Assembly: GCA_036852015.1 (NCBI GenBank)
Contig: JAANDG010000056.1
Location: 124,001-188,000, forward strand
Direction of reading: 5' to 3'
From: Pelodera strongyloides
Taxonomy: Eukaryota > Nematoda > Chromadorea > Rhabditida > Rhabditidae
Length of the DNA stretch: 64,000 bases
Shown: positions 12,063 through 27,000 of the stretch, one piece after another
Position numbering within the stretch: the stretch's first letter is position 1
How the letters are laid out: each line of letters begins with the position of its first letter
Translations under genes and position numbers: made by a program
The notes under the pieces: model-generated
The model's input: only the letters and a program-made list of their open reading frames with translations
The model's database searches: none
What the model was told of the DNA's origin: nothing

Positions 12063-15000
12063 GTCAGTAATGTTTTGAATTTTTTTATTCCTTGCAAAAA
12101 TATCAGCCCGATGCGGGGCTCGAACCCGCGACAACCAGATTAAGAGTCTGGTGCTCTACCGACTGAGCTAACCGGGCTCGTGAGGCGAGAGGAGAGGTCG
12201 ACAAATATCTCATTGCATTGTCTTTTATGCTTTCTTATTTGACTAGTGTGAGGTCGTGCACGGTATATATTAGGAGTGGAGTACCGTACTGCAGTTTGGG
12301 TGGGAGGATTAACGGCAGTTGTGTAATATATCGTGTTATATTCCTTGTATCTTGCAGAAAAGCCCTCGATGCCAATTGCTGTAAAGGCTGTGTTGGTGAA
12401 CGATACGGTTCCGGCAAAAATCAGATTATCGTGGAGAGAAGGTGGGTTCTTAATTCTTAATTCCGTGCTGCCTTGTATTTCACCGTTATATACATGAGCT
12501 GTGAGACACTGTAGTTCGTGGCTGGAGGCTGTACTTGCAATTTTTACACAAACATATTCCTATTTATTTGTTCTCAAAAGTAGTGGCCATGTTGTCACGC
12601 TAACCAGTTCTTTGTCTATTTCTGTAATGTATAATACATGATTATTATTTTCTCAGATTTATATTCTTTGTAGGCTTTGACGGCAACTCGCCGCTAATTC
12701 GTCACTCAATCGAGATGCGAACCTTTGGGCCGACTACTGAACAGTGGGGCGTCTGGGAGACTAAGGAGGATAGTATCCCGCCAGAGGTGTGTTTTAGCTG
12801 TTCTACACTTCTATACCTAGATCGCGCGCGTATTTGATAGTTTGTTAGTTGGTTTGATGTACGTGGAAAAGAAAACTCAAGTTGTATGTTTATTAATTAA
12901 CTAATGTGGTAGTGTGTAAGTCTGTATTTATTAACTAGTGTGTGAGTCTGTTTCTGTTACAACCTTGGGCTGTATTGGCTGCCGCTTTTTTTGCTATCTT
13001 CAAAATATGATTTTCCGACGTTGACGTTGAACGAACGTCATCTTGATATTTCATCGATATCGATCTAATTCTGATTTCAGAAGTGTTGTTCGGTTCTAAT
13101 AGAAGATCTGAAGCCGTCTGTTACTGCTCAATTCAGGGTGATTGCATCGAACAGGTGGGTAGATTTATGTGTTTATAGTTTGCATAATAAGTAGGCATTC
13201 AGTACTTTCTGTGATGGGTTTGAGCGTTCCAGGCGTTATCCTGAGGCCATATTCACCACTCCGATTCCCTCGGGGAAGTATTCCCTAGCGACAGAAAATA
13301 GTAGTCTAATGTGAGACACGCAGAGAAAAAGACGGGGATTCCCCATAGTTAATTGAGCGGTGAATATGCTGTTCTGTATGTTTGTATAGAATTATAGTGT
13401 AGTTCAATTTGTATTCTCTTTAGATATGGAGCTGGAATTCCGTCGCAGCACAGCCAGAATATCACAATGCCGCAACAACCGCCAGCTGCCGCCCCAAAGG
13501 TTTCTTTATAGATGAGATTTGTATTTTGCATTTAACTTTAGAAAGAAATTGTATTTTTATAGATACAGTTAGTGTTTTTTCTATATATTTCGTGAATTTC
13601 GTATTTCGTCTCTGATGATTATGGGTCTAATGCTAATGGCTAATCTAACTTTAAACTTTTTACCTTTGTTTACTTTTGTTTTTTACTTACCATGTACATA
13701 ACATTAATTCTTAAACATAATATAATGAGACTACCGTACTACCTAACATTAGTGATGTGTAGTTATGGCGTTCATTAGTATTGTATTATGTAAGGAGCCT
13801 ACATAACATTATTGGACATTACAGTGTTGCCACCAGTGCTTAGGCTTAGGCTCAGGCTCACTCGTAAGGAGCCTACTTAACATAATACGTGATTACAGAG
13901 TGTTGCTGCTAGTGCTCGTTCTTCCTCATCGATTATGGTACAGTGGCAAGCGCCTCCCTCCGAGCAATGGAACGGTGACATACTGGGATATATGGTTAGG
14001 TATGTGTGGGGTTTGTACTTATGTAAAAGCATAAGGTACGGATTTGAGAGTGACAGATTGGAAAGAAAACTAACACAGACCGAGTGTTTTTTTGGAAAGC
14101 TATTTGTTTGGTTATTGCGACGAAGGGACGCATATTGATTTCTTTTTCACGACAAATGTTTGTAAAAGCCATGCTACCTACGTGTAATGGTTATTGTGGC
14201 GTGCATCCTAAAGAAACTTTCTCGATGAACCGGCTGATGTACATTCATAGTTGGTTTTTAGTAATGGGTAGAGTAGAGCATTACTGAATCACACTGTTTT
14301 TGATTGAAGTTGAGTAACTCTATTCGTTTTGTTTCAGATACCGCCTCGAAGGTTACAGTCTTCCATGGAACGAGAAGAATGTCACTGAATCACAGAAACG
14401 AAACGAAGTCATCGGCCCGCTTATCACCTGGAGAAACTATGAAATTCAGGTAGTGTGGTTTGTGTTTTATTTGTCAGTAATTGAATATTAGTAAATTTCA
14501 CTATCGTTACTAACCACATTGTTTATGAAATACTGATTGTGCTGTAATTAATTTCCAATATTGGCAGTCAGATCTGTTAGTTCGCGAGGAATACAGTTCT
14601 ACTGTGTTGCTACGCAGTTATTCTACAAATTAGAATACGTGTATCTCCAGGTGGCAGCCTACAACCATCGTGGATTGGGCGTGTTCAGCAAGAGCATTTT
14701 TGTGACGACACTGGAAGGAGGTGTGTTTTTGTTGTTATAAATGACTCGCGTAAAAACGTTTTCCCCAAATACTCTGTGGGAAAAGTACACGATTACTCAA
14801 TTATGACTGCGCTCAAGCTCACATTTCCGGGAAGCTTCCTTTGCGAAGAAATCCCCAATCTTGCATATTATTCGAAGCTGTTTTTGTAGTCACATTTGAG
14901 TAATCCTCTAGCTTGTTGACGTAAAACTAGGGAAAACTCGCCTACTTCGTGCTATGTTTCAACTTGTGTATGTTGTACATGCGCAGCCAGTTTTGAGTAA

Positions 15001-18000
15001 TCCCGTTGTTTGCTGAATTGTGGGAAAGTAGCTTATTACATGCTATGTTCGAACTAGTTCAACTAGCCCTTTTTGGTTTGTATGTTGTGACGGCTCGCGA
15101 GCCTCTTTAGTAGATGGTGCGCGTGCGCTCAAACTCCCCATGGGACCCATCTTTCATACACCGTGTAACAAACTGTTACACAAGTGATCGCTGCCTCGCT
15201 AGATTTTGGGTTCTCGGAAGAATATGAATATGAGACTTGTTTAGTTCCGACGCAAGCAACGAAGCGTGTCCACGGTGAAGTATTGAATTCGACGTCAGTA
15301 AGGGTGACTTTTACGGCGCCGGATCAGCAGAGAATACCCGGAGTGAATCTTGGATACAAGGTACGCCAGTCACATTTCCTTGGGGCCTTGGCCCTTGGAT
15401 TAATCTCTCGTAGCACTCAGTGAATAGCTGGTTAGTCCGTGGCCAATCCAGTTTGTTATTATACTCTTCATATTGCGGGTTTTCAGGTGCAATTCTTCAC
15501 TGTCGGAAACAAATTATCAAAAGAGGTTGGTAATTTTTTTTCATTGTTTTTCATTACGGATGTTTTTATTCCCGACTTTTAGAGAGAATATGGTGAAGTA
15601 ATTGTAATGTTATAACGTGGCTAGTTTGGCTGGTAGCAACCGAAGTTTCCCTGTAGTTTTGTCAGTAATACGCTCTGTATTTAAGAATGTAAGTACTCCG
15701 AGATCCGTACAACTCCTGATGCACAGAGTCAGTCATATACTCCTTCCAAGATTCAGTATATCTGAGAAGAAACACGGGAACTTTTAGGTGTTGGTCGATC
15801 CGATCTCTGATTCTCTGACAGTGATCGTGGGTGGTCTTCAAAAGTGGGGACACTATAACCTATCCGTCCTCTGCTACACATCTGCCGGTTATGGACCATC
15901 TAGCGAGCCGCAGCTAATCGTTACCGAGGTGGGTTACGGTTTACGGAATTCATGATAAGCTACGGTTTACGGTATATACGCTAAATGTTGTAAATGGTGC
16001 ATCCACGAGCATGCAATGTAAAAAAAGTCTTATTCAGTTGTTGGAATACTGTAATCTCACCTCGTTTATCTCGGGATCGTTATGAATGTGTGGTAATCAA
16101 ACGGGACCCTGGATTCTACATGCTTAAGTCTATGTGTATTGATTGTATGTCTGAATAAAGCGGTATTCATATAATTCATATAATCAGAGACTAATTATTT
16201 TTTCTTGTAGGAGGATGTTCCTGGCGCAGTGGCTGATCTCTCCATTGATCAAGAGCTTGTGATGGCCGATAGCGCTGTGATTGTATGGACAAGTCCCATG
16301 GAACCAAATGGAGATATTGTTTCGTATGAATTCAGGTACGACTATGCTAATTTGATTTTAGACTTTTGTCGTCTCCTACGTTGAGGTAAAAGTTATGTGA
16401 AAGTTTGTAAATATGTACAAAAAAACCAACCGGTGACAGTGCAAAATTGAATTTTTTTATTAACAACATTTTTCCCAATTCCCATAGAAAAGTGCATAAC
16501 GGAATCAAGGGAAGCTAGGGAATTAAAACTGTTATAACGTAGCTAGTTTGGCTGGTAGCAACCGAAGTTTCCCTATAGTTTTGTCATTAACACGCTCTGT
16601 ATGTAAGTACTCCTGGTACACAGAGTCAGTCATTTACTTCTAATTTAGATACTGGCGAGCAGATATGCCCGATGACCGTACGACCATGTCGTTGCCGGGA
16701 ACATCGAGAAACGTGACGTTGGAGGGACTGACACCGTCGACAAAATACGGAGTCGACATCAGAGCGGCAACCAGAGTTGGAAGCGGTCCGTGGCAGGAGA
16801 CCAGATTTGAGAGTGGAGTGCCGCCTGGTGGGGATTTTATTTTATAAATCAGCACCATATTTTTACTAGCGTTATGCCTGTAACGTTAGTCAAAAAGGTT
16901 CATTGCTCACAAGACTATATTTTGACAAAGGAATTGATTCTTTTATGAACCAGGAGGCTATTTTTGTTAAGTTTTTTGTTGTCACCGTATACCTTATAAC
17001 TAAACATTTAGAACTGCCTGGTCGGCCGTCGTCGCTTTCTATCACTGATATCGGACCGAGATCCGTACAACTACATTTTGTACCCGGATTTGATGGGCAT
17101 ACTATTATTAGGTGAGTGATTGGGAGAATAAATTAATGTTTAGCTGTCACTCCCTTAATTATCACCAAATTGATATGTATGTAGTTCTTTCTCTCATTCT
17201 ATCTTCGTCAATCTCCTTAGTTCTTAGTTCTTACCTTAGTGTCATATTTGTCCAAATTCAATCATTATTAATCGTACCATGTTAGTGAATTCATTTGGAG
17301 ATTCGTCATATTCACCTACGTTCTGAAACATTTTTATATTCGTCGGCTGTGTATTCTTTAATAGTACAGTACGTACAGTACAGTGTCATTCATGTGTTAC
17401 GTGGGTAAAAGTCTAGTACGTGAAACCGGTCGTATTCCACGTTTCAGTACAGTCTAGCAGTCTAACTTGCGCTAGAAACTGCGCAATCTGAAAGTTATGT
17501 TTATTTTTTTGCAGACAGTGGATAGTCGAAGCACGGATGGGCGATAGTAGCATCTTCCAGACTGTTTATAATATCAGGTGGGTCGGATTAAAATGAGTCT
17601 TTATTATTACTATTTATTCCAAATTGGCCCGAAATGTGTGTTCCCAACGTGCCGGTTTATGACCTTGTGTGATGTGATGTATGTATGTGTTATGTATGAG
17701 TGTGCGTGAGCGCGCGTGTACCTACCCTACCGTAATTGTAATGCTAAATGGTCAAGGCAAGGTATTTTACACTAACCTTCATCGAGCTTATTATGTTTAG
17801 CGCTCCGAAAGCTCGGTCATTTGTGGTGGAACGTCTCCGTCCCTACACCAAGTACCAACTACGGCTGATCGCTGAAAATGTGAAGGGCCGTGGAGCTCCT
17901 TCTGAACCCACGCGATTGTTTCAGGTGAGTAACTGAACTCATTTTATTGGTACCGCCTAACTACTGTTATGGACGGGTTAACAAAGGCGCACACAGATTT

Positions 18001-21000
18001 CACCGTGTTCTAGTTTTGGTTCTAGTATTAGTAAGTGAATAAGAGTTTTAGTTTGTTGCTCGTCGGCTTTGACTTTTGCGCTTAGCGAGTCGGAATCCTG
18101 TTTCTTCCAAGGTGTTTATTGCTATACTTACTGATTACTGATTATTTTAGACTTTGGAAACTAATCCAGACGCCCCGCCCTCCCGGCTGTGGGTGGAGCC
18201 AGTGTCAGCCACCGGTTTGGTCCTCTCCTGGACATCATTACAGCATTGGCAGTGGAATGGTCAGCCGAAGGGATACTTGGTCTCGTACCGGCAAAAGGAT
18301 ACCGAACATTGGGTATGTCAGGATATGTACTGTTTTTACTATCTTGATGTGCAGTTGTGCTATTCTTTTTGTTGAACTTTTTTGTAGGTGATTGTTCCAT
18401 GATTGCTTGATTGATTGTTTGATTAATTAATACACATTCCATTGATTTGTTTGTATATATCTTCCATTTTCTACATTTGCTTGTTAGCTAACACAGCGAG
18501 AGCAGTTTGATAACCAAGAGCCGTCAGCCGCCATTTCCGAGATCTTGGCTCATAGCAAATCATGCGTGATACCATGATTAGCCAATAGTTCAGACGGACG
18601 AGTAATTATTTCACGTTTTAGAGAGAAGTGCGAACGGCGTCGCTTCGAGCTACCGAATTCACGTTGAGAGAATTGCGACCTTTCACTGAATACGAGGTGA
18701 GTGAGGATTGTTAACTTTTGCAATTTGTCCGAATTTTTTGAAATAGTGATGAATTTTCTATCATGTATGATGAATGACCAAACATCTTTTCAGCGAGTTT
18801 CAGTTATTAATGTTGTTTACTTTTTATTCTCCATGTATAGGTTGACTTGTTTGCTGAAAATGTGTTCGGACGATCCACGTCAACGGGGGTGTCGGTGTCG
18901 AAAACTTACGAAAGTGCACCATCTGGAGCTCCCACTGATGTTCGGGTACGGTAGTTTAAGTTAATTATGATTTATTTTATTCTAGATTTAATACTGTTGC
19001 TTAATTATCCGTGCCTGTTCAGTGAATATTTAGTTGATTGATTCAACGCTAACGAATTAAAAGCCTTGATTGAAATGTATAATCACGTCAGCTAAGTTTC
19101 TAGTCTATGTGTGTGCTCTGTTTTCTTATAAATTATGTATAAGTGCGTTATTGTGCATTTATTTTTTTAAGAAGCGGAAGAATGACTCTGTCTTGTATGG
19201 AGATTGTTGGACAGCAATTGCCCAAAAAAGAACCTGGTGTTCCGCTAATTCGTTTCTTAAAAGCATAGATTTCGAATAATTTAAAATGTCGCTTGTGGTA
19301 AATACGAATGCGCTCTTGTTGATTAGAAATTTGGTAATTACGAACACTTGTTTTGCCGGCATCTTCACTGTAATAGGGTTTTCATTTATGCGATTCGCAC
19401 TTGCGAAAATGACAGACCGCTGTCCATGTTCAAGTCATTTTACATGCATGTCAACTGCCTACCGTAACCCATGCGCCATGCGAATCGCACGTTTGACATG
19501 GTCCTGCAGCGAAAGTGTATCAGATTCATACTATTTGAAATAAATCCGTACAATTTGGAATTAGATCCGTACTAGATTCAAAATCGCTGCGGGACCATGT
19601 CATTTACTTCGACTCGAACATGGACAGCGGTTTGACATTTTCGCAGGTCCGAATCGCATACATGGAAACCCCATAAAAAAACTAACAAGGGTAGCTTGAC
19701 TACTTGACTTTGATATAGTAGGCATTATGTGGCACGATGGATTTCTTAATTATAGGCGACAAGTGACGGACAGCGTGCCGTCAGTGTTTCTTGGAAGAAG
19801 GTGGACGAAGAACTACAGAATGGAGATATTCTGGGATACAAGGTACGGTAGAGAGTATTATTTTTTAATATTCCATTTTCCAGAGATATGGATAGTTATG
19901 TCACGGTTCTTGTTAAAGTGGCTGTGTAGAAATTCTAGCATTTGGCTTGTGCGGAGCGGACCCCATGTAGTGTACACGTACTCAAATTGGGTGCCCGTCT
20001 CTATCGGCGTGCGTGCGCTGGTGCTGTTGTACACCTCGTCGACTCTGCTGTTGTGGTGTATCGTTAGCGGATAGCAGATCAACTTTGTATTCAATAGGTT
20101 AGTTTGTAGCTATCAATTGATAGAGCTAATTTAGGTCCGTCTTGTGCCCGAGCAGGCGAACATTCGTGATGAGTTTGAAGTCATCGAGAAGGTGGTCGGT
20201 GAGGACCAGCTCCAGACAAAGGTTTCCAATTTGAGGTTTGTGAACTGACTCTTTTTTTCCTTTTATAATGTTTACCTTCTTACTTTTGGTTCTTCCTTGT
20301 TAGTGATCATAATATCTTTATTCGTGCAGGGGCGGGGGATTGATTAATACTGAAAGGAGTAATATTAGGCCGACTGTTACTCAGAACAGAGCATTTGCAG
20401 GTCGTTCACCTCATATCACGTCTTTGTATCAGCACATACGATAGTGGGCAGCGGACCAGAGAACACCACTCCGACCATTGTGCAGACGGGAGAGGATTGT
20501 GAGTTTGTTGTTTGTTGTACTATAGCCCAGGTATATAAGAGCATAGGAGAGGCCTCCGGTTTTGAAAACGCCCTCCCCCCTTTCTTATATACGGGCATAC
20601 GCACTCCTTCGGTCACCATTCCATTGCGAGCACTTTTTTCTTTACACTTTTCCAACTGGGTTACGTGCACAGTTCGGATTTTTTAGTACAGCAAGCAGAC
20701 GTTCATTGACGGATTAGTTGTTTCTGATGATTCTGGATGTTTGCTTTTTTGTAGTGCCATCCGAGCCTAGCAGTGTTGGATTCGTACTGGTGAGCGATGA
20801 TGAGGTGAAACTCAAGTGGTTGCCGCCTGATATGCCAAATGGAAAGATTAAGGTAAGTAGTTTGTAGTTGTAGTTGCGTCCGTCTTTGGTTTTGAACTAC
20901 GGTAGTTGGTCGGTTGGCCCTTGTGTAGTCTAGGCTCTGGCTACGTTGTTGCCTAAGCACCCTGTTTTTGGTTGTTGACCGGCCTATTTATTGTCTTCCA

Positions 21001-24000
21001 ATAAACCATATTATTATTGATCATCGGAATTGAAGGTAATATTCCCCTCTGATGTTTTACATTACTGTGTTGTGTGATAATGTCTATATACTGTATTTTA
21101 CCGAAATGTAGTATTACAGTCAGTGGTGTAGGTCACTCGATTACTGTAATCTAAAATTGTTACTGGTAATTTCCATCCAGGCCTACACTGTGACGTACTG
21201 GCGTATGGATGAAGACCGATCGTCGGCGATTACTGTACCAATTGGACCATCGATCTACACTTTCCCAGCCGTTGGACTAACCCCGAATGCAAAGTATGTA
21301 AATGGAGATACGTATTTTTTACCGTCACTATGTTTCTTCGTTTTTCCCCAGTAACGGGCTAAGTGTTAACTTTGAGGAACTGAAAAATTGTCGGACACCT
21401 AAAGTGGTGGAACAGTCTGATCCAGTGGCCGTATTCACCACTCAATTCCCCATGGGGAATTCCCCGCCTTTCTGTGCGTGTCTCACATAAGAATACTATG
21501 TTCTGTCCCCAGGGACTATTTCCCCGAGGGAATCGGAGTGGTGGATATGGCGTCTGAATTTCCACACGTTACATGTTATTAGAATTTCACCGTGACTCGC
21601 ATTTAGATACCGCTTCACAGTTTTGGCCGAAAACGAGTTGGGTGCCGGGCCAGAAGCAGTCGTCGATGTTATTACCACCAGTTTGAGATGTGAGTAGACC
21701 TTATTACTTTTAGCTTCAGATTCTGTACTAACAATAAGACACGATATTTTCTCCCCTTCGACTTGTAGGCCATAGTATGATTCAGCTATGATGTATGGGG
21801 TTGTGCTCCTGAATGGGATTTCGGGGGTTAAGGTTCCCCTTTAAGTTGAAGGGTGGTTTTGTGATTGTGAGTATTCAGACAATACTCTCTATTTCATGTA
21901 AATAAGTTGCGCATTGGTGTACACCAAACATGTTTAGTACCAATGCCCAACCCTCCGCTTCCGCAAAAGGACGAACGCAAGGCTTTCTCGGCTAGAGAAA
22001 TCTCCATTACGTGGCCCGACCTGAGACAGAGTGATGATGATGCGCCAATCAGATTTGTACAGGTGTGTCATGTGTTCTTTTGTATACCACTGCTTTACAC
22101 ACCATTGTTTTTGTTCCGTTTGGCGGTTTGGTTTTTTTTTTCGCTCGATTGTAAACCGCAGAAGACATTGCATCATAGTATCATACGTTGTACATGGGAA
22201 CGGTCAAATCAAGCGACAAACTCTTTGGGAACGCAATTGCTCACGAAACCACGATTTTATCGCTGTTGTATTGCTTGTAAACGGAAAACGGAAGGTCGTT
22301 TTTTTTTTGAAGTTATTATCACATTGTAATTGTATATTGGTTTTTTTTAGCTCGATTACCAAAAGGCGAATGAGGATGAATGGACACCGCATTCGGATTC
22401 CATTCCGGCCTCTATGAATCGGGTGACGGTGACGGGGTAAGAATTTCTTGTGTCAGTTAAATGTTTGAAGCAAATTTACAGAAGAGTACGTTTATGTTTC
22501 GGAGGGTCTGTAAATGTGTCTAGCTATTTGTTTACCCATTGTTAACTGTATTCTGTTTCGTTATGGCGAAGTGTGAGATTTATCGTGTGTTGCCTTCATA
22601 TCGCTGTCCAATCTGTACGTCCGCTTTTATAAGCATCACCTTTATCTATTCAGATTGCAACCGAACACCGCGTACCGCTTCCGGATCCGTCTACGTGGTG
22701 ACTTTTCCGTGTCGTCTTGGAGTGCGGAATCCGCGTGGATAAAGACTATGCCTATGCGTCCTGACGCCCCGCCCACGCAGCTAAGCGCTGCCCCTTATGA
22801 GAGCAACGGACTGCTGCTACAGTGGACGGCACCGAATCGGTAAGGACTTTTTATTTATTTACATATTCTCAGGTCTCATGTCTTAATGGATGACGGATTG
22901 GACTTGTATTCTGCTTCACCTAGTTTTTTATAGATACACTTTGTAGTGCTAGGACGCGAGCTTTACTGGTCTTCAGGTTTCCGTTTCTTATTCACTAAGT
23001 GACACCGTTTATAAGTTAAGTTGCTAATCTTGTTTCAGTTCCGAGTGGAATTCTGACGTTCTTGGCTACAAGGTCTCCTACCGTGTGTATCCCTCGAATG
23101 AATCATGGATGACAGAAGAGATCGCACCACAACACGATGTCGACCAGAGAGCGCAGACGGTTATAAGGAATCTGAGGAGGTTTGGGTTTTACTGTAGTGT
23201 ATCTAGCGTTTACTGGAGTTGTTTTGTAACGAGGGTTACTGTTGAATGGGTACCAGCTATTGTCACTTCGTTGCCGTTCCACGTAGTGTTAGGGTGAGGG
23301 TGAGCGCGTATTTTCCATTGGTATCCTCTACATTTTGACTTGTTGTCAAGTCAAAGTCCGTACTATTGTTATTGTTAAAGCGAAATCCCGGCCGGTTTTT
23401 GAAACACATCGAGTCCACCAGCATTCATGCAACATATGCAAACGTGCATCAATTAGAATAAAAAATCGAGCAAATTATCATAAATACGTAGGAATTCCGT
23501 TGTCCACGATGCGTTTCAAAAACCGGCCGGTATTTCGCTTTAAAGCGCATTTAGGAGTCATACACTATCACGATCAAAAGATAATCTATTTGAGACTTAT
23601 TTGTGAGCGCTTTTCAGTTTTTCCCACTACATTGTCAATATGCGATCGCTGAATATGGAAGGAGTCTCTGAAGCTTCACCTCCTGTTTTCGTATATGTCG
23701 GGTGAGTAATAATCCTATAATAATCTTGCAACATATAATGTTTGTTGAATTTTAATAACGACTAGAGCGGTATAAGGCCGTTTATTACCGAAGGTGTTAT
23801 TGTTACATTTGATATGGAACGCCTGAAACATTGTGGCTGCGAGTTTCTGTTTTTGATATGTAAGAAAATATAAGTGCGCCCATACACGTACTCTGTTCCT
23901 GTGGGCAGTGACATTTGGCTACCTGACTCCCTTCATTTAGCATTGTTGGTGGCTCACAGCGGAGCATGTAACAGTGCAGATGTAGATATGCCTTTTTATG

Positions 24001-27000
24001 GCCCATGTTACCTTTAGATTAAATTATCCATTTAACTACTGAAATTTGGTGGTAAGCGCTGATATTCAAACTACTTTCGTTCACCCGTCTTTCGGATATT
24101 TCCATGTCGAATAAAGTATAAAATTACTAATATAATTTTTTTTTAGATATTCAATTCCTCGTGGAAATGTGTCTGCGCTGACTGCCGAACCGAATTCTAG
24201 TACATCAATTGTATTACGATGGGATGCATGGAATAAGAAGGACGACGTGATCAGTGGATTTAAGGTTTTTTAACTTTCTGTTTAAGTTGTACAAATATCA
24301 TCTTAACTCGTCACTCGTCTTAGGTTTCGTATTCTAGGGTCATGCTTATGCCAATACGATGTATTTTTTCTTCTTTACTCTTTAGTCTACGGAGGACAGC
24401 TAAAGATTCCACATTTCTCTCTCCAGCGTGGGGAAGCTAGGGAAGTTTACAGCTTTGTATATGAACTCTCGCTTCCCTTTTACTTAATTATTTATCTTTC
24501 AGGTTCGCTACGCGCCTCTAGTGTCTGTCTTGTCGCCAGAGAGCAAAGAGGAGCAAATGGTAATCGTGGAGAATAACACGGCTGTGATCACCGATTTAAT
24601 GAAGTACACACAATATCAGGTGAGAACTGCATTGTTCAAGGGTCTCAGGTATTCTGGTTTATGGATTTGTATGTAAAAGGAAACTTAAAATTAGAGAAGT
24701 TGAGCTAACAGAAGTATGGACAAAGACGTAGTAATTACGATATATGAAAAAAGTGTTTGTGCTTTGTGCTCGCACGGTTTAGTTTACTACAATATACACT
24801 TATCTCTCAGGTATTGTATTATGCTATGTATTTTTTTGGTGATTTTGGTTATTTAATTCTCTGTTTCAGATCTCCGTCTCTCCATACAATCGTGCGGGAG
24901 AAGGTGGAATGGCTGTTGTGAGGGAGACCACATTGGAGGATGTTCCAGGTTCGTGAACTTGAACTATAGCGCGGTAGTTTAGAAGAGGCTAATAATGCTC
25001 AAAGGACCTATTTCATTCTAAAGCTTGTCGCCGTGGTGTTTTCTTTAGCCTTGTTTTTGCCGTTGAGTGCGCCATGAAAAACCCATACATTAAATTAGTT
25101 GTGAAGCTCGGTGTATGATTTGTCTTGCTACTTGCTATATGTCTGTAAGAGTAGATTAGCCTTGTGCCACAAAGTTTGTTCATGGGTATTACCTAGTACA
25201 TATGTGTTGCTATTTTGGGGCGATTCCTTTATTAGCAAGACGTTCTACTACTCTGAATGACATGAAAATGAGGAAGATCCTTTTCCCTTTGTAGATGAAA
25301 CATGAAACATGCACTTGCATGAGACACGTATGTACGTACATTAACCTAATTCCAGGCCCCGTGGGTGATCTGGTTTTCTCCGATGTGTTATTGGATTCGG
25401 TAAATGTATCATGGACTCCTCCAAGCCAACCGAATGGCCGGATCGTTAGATACATTGTCAACTACAACACATATAAACTGCACGTAAGTATAGTTTTAGT
25501 TTTAAACATTGGCTACTTTTGTAAAACTTTTGTACATTTAAAGAACACAATTATTTTAATGTAAAAAAAGTTGGTTGCATATGAACATTTTTACTTTACG
25601 TACTGTTTGTATCATTTTTCTCTCTGGCAAAAATATCAGCCCGATGCGGGGCTCGAACCCGCGACAACCAGATTAAGAGTCTGGTGCTCTACCGACTGAG
25701 CTAACCGGGCTCATGTGCGGCATTGCCACTCGCTTGTCTGCCAGCTGTCTTTTTCGCATTTTGTGTCTGTTGAACGTTTACAATCAACGAACCGACCTTG
25801 TGCAAATTTCTTTATTTTTGTTTCAGGATGAGTTTCTCAAAAACATCAAGCAACCAACTCAAATGAATTTCATTGTAGCCACAGGATTGGAGGAGGGAGC
25901 CACCTATTATTTATCGGTGTGTAGGTTATTATTATTATTCATTTTGCAAGTGTACATAATTATATGATCATATTTTATTGATTTTTTTTATCCAACATCC
26001 TACTTTTAGGTCCACGCTGAGACTAGTGCCGGAGCTGGTCCTGATGTCACTGCTAACCTTACTGTTGGACCTTCGGATGGTACGGTTTTATCTGAAGTTA
26101 AAACGTTGCAAACAATCATTTATTGTCAATTGTCGTGCATTGCAACTTCTTTCTACTATAAACCGTATATGTCGACAAGTATAAAATGACATACCTGATC
26201 GGAACTCAGTAAACCATGTACTGTACTAAACTGTTTGTTTGTTTGTTTGTTTGTTGGTTTGTCTGTTTGTATTAGAATAACTTTCTTACAGAAGGACCCG
26301 TGCCCCCAACTCGCCCAGGCGTCGTGCCCGGCCACACTTCGGTAACGCTCCGATGGACGGACGGAACTGTGAATGCCCGGGACGTCATTGGTCATCTTGT
26401 GCAGGCAAAGAGGGTCGCCAACTTTGTAAGTTTTCGAATCATAGTTTTCAGTCGTGATACCATCGTCATATGCAGTACCATCGGCACATTCAGTATCATT
26501 TCAACCCTTGATTAGATGACATTTCAGCCCTTGAGACATGTATTATTAGACGACACCTGTAGTTGGGGTAATTGGAATTTATTATGTGTTTGAGGTTTGG
26601 GTATTGAACAGCCACCAATTTCCTTACAGAATATTGTAGAAATCGAAACCACCGAGCTTGATTGTTTGTAAAATAGAAGCGTGCGCCATAGCCTACGCAG
26701 GCCGACGACCTTACCTCCGGCCAAGTTTGCGCTCTCGTGACTCTGTTGTTGTTGTTGCCGGAGGCAGCCAGCGTGGTTGATCATCCTCGCGAGATGGGCT
26801 GATCTCGCGAGTGATCTTCCGAACTGGTGTCCGGAGTAGGTGGGTTGATGTCCTTTGCAGTCCTTGGACTGTCGTGCTGCACCGCGTGAAGGCGGACATC
26901 GTCGTAGCACTCTCGTGACTCTCGGAGTCACCGGTGAAGATATATAGAATACAGTATCTTCCCTTTGTAGGATCCATCAGTTGCACCATCTGTCGCTGCT

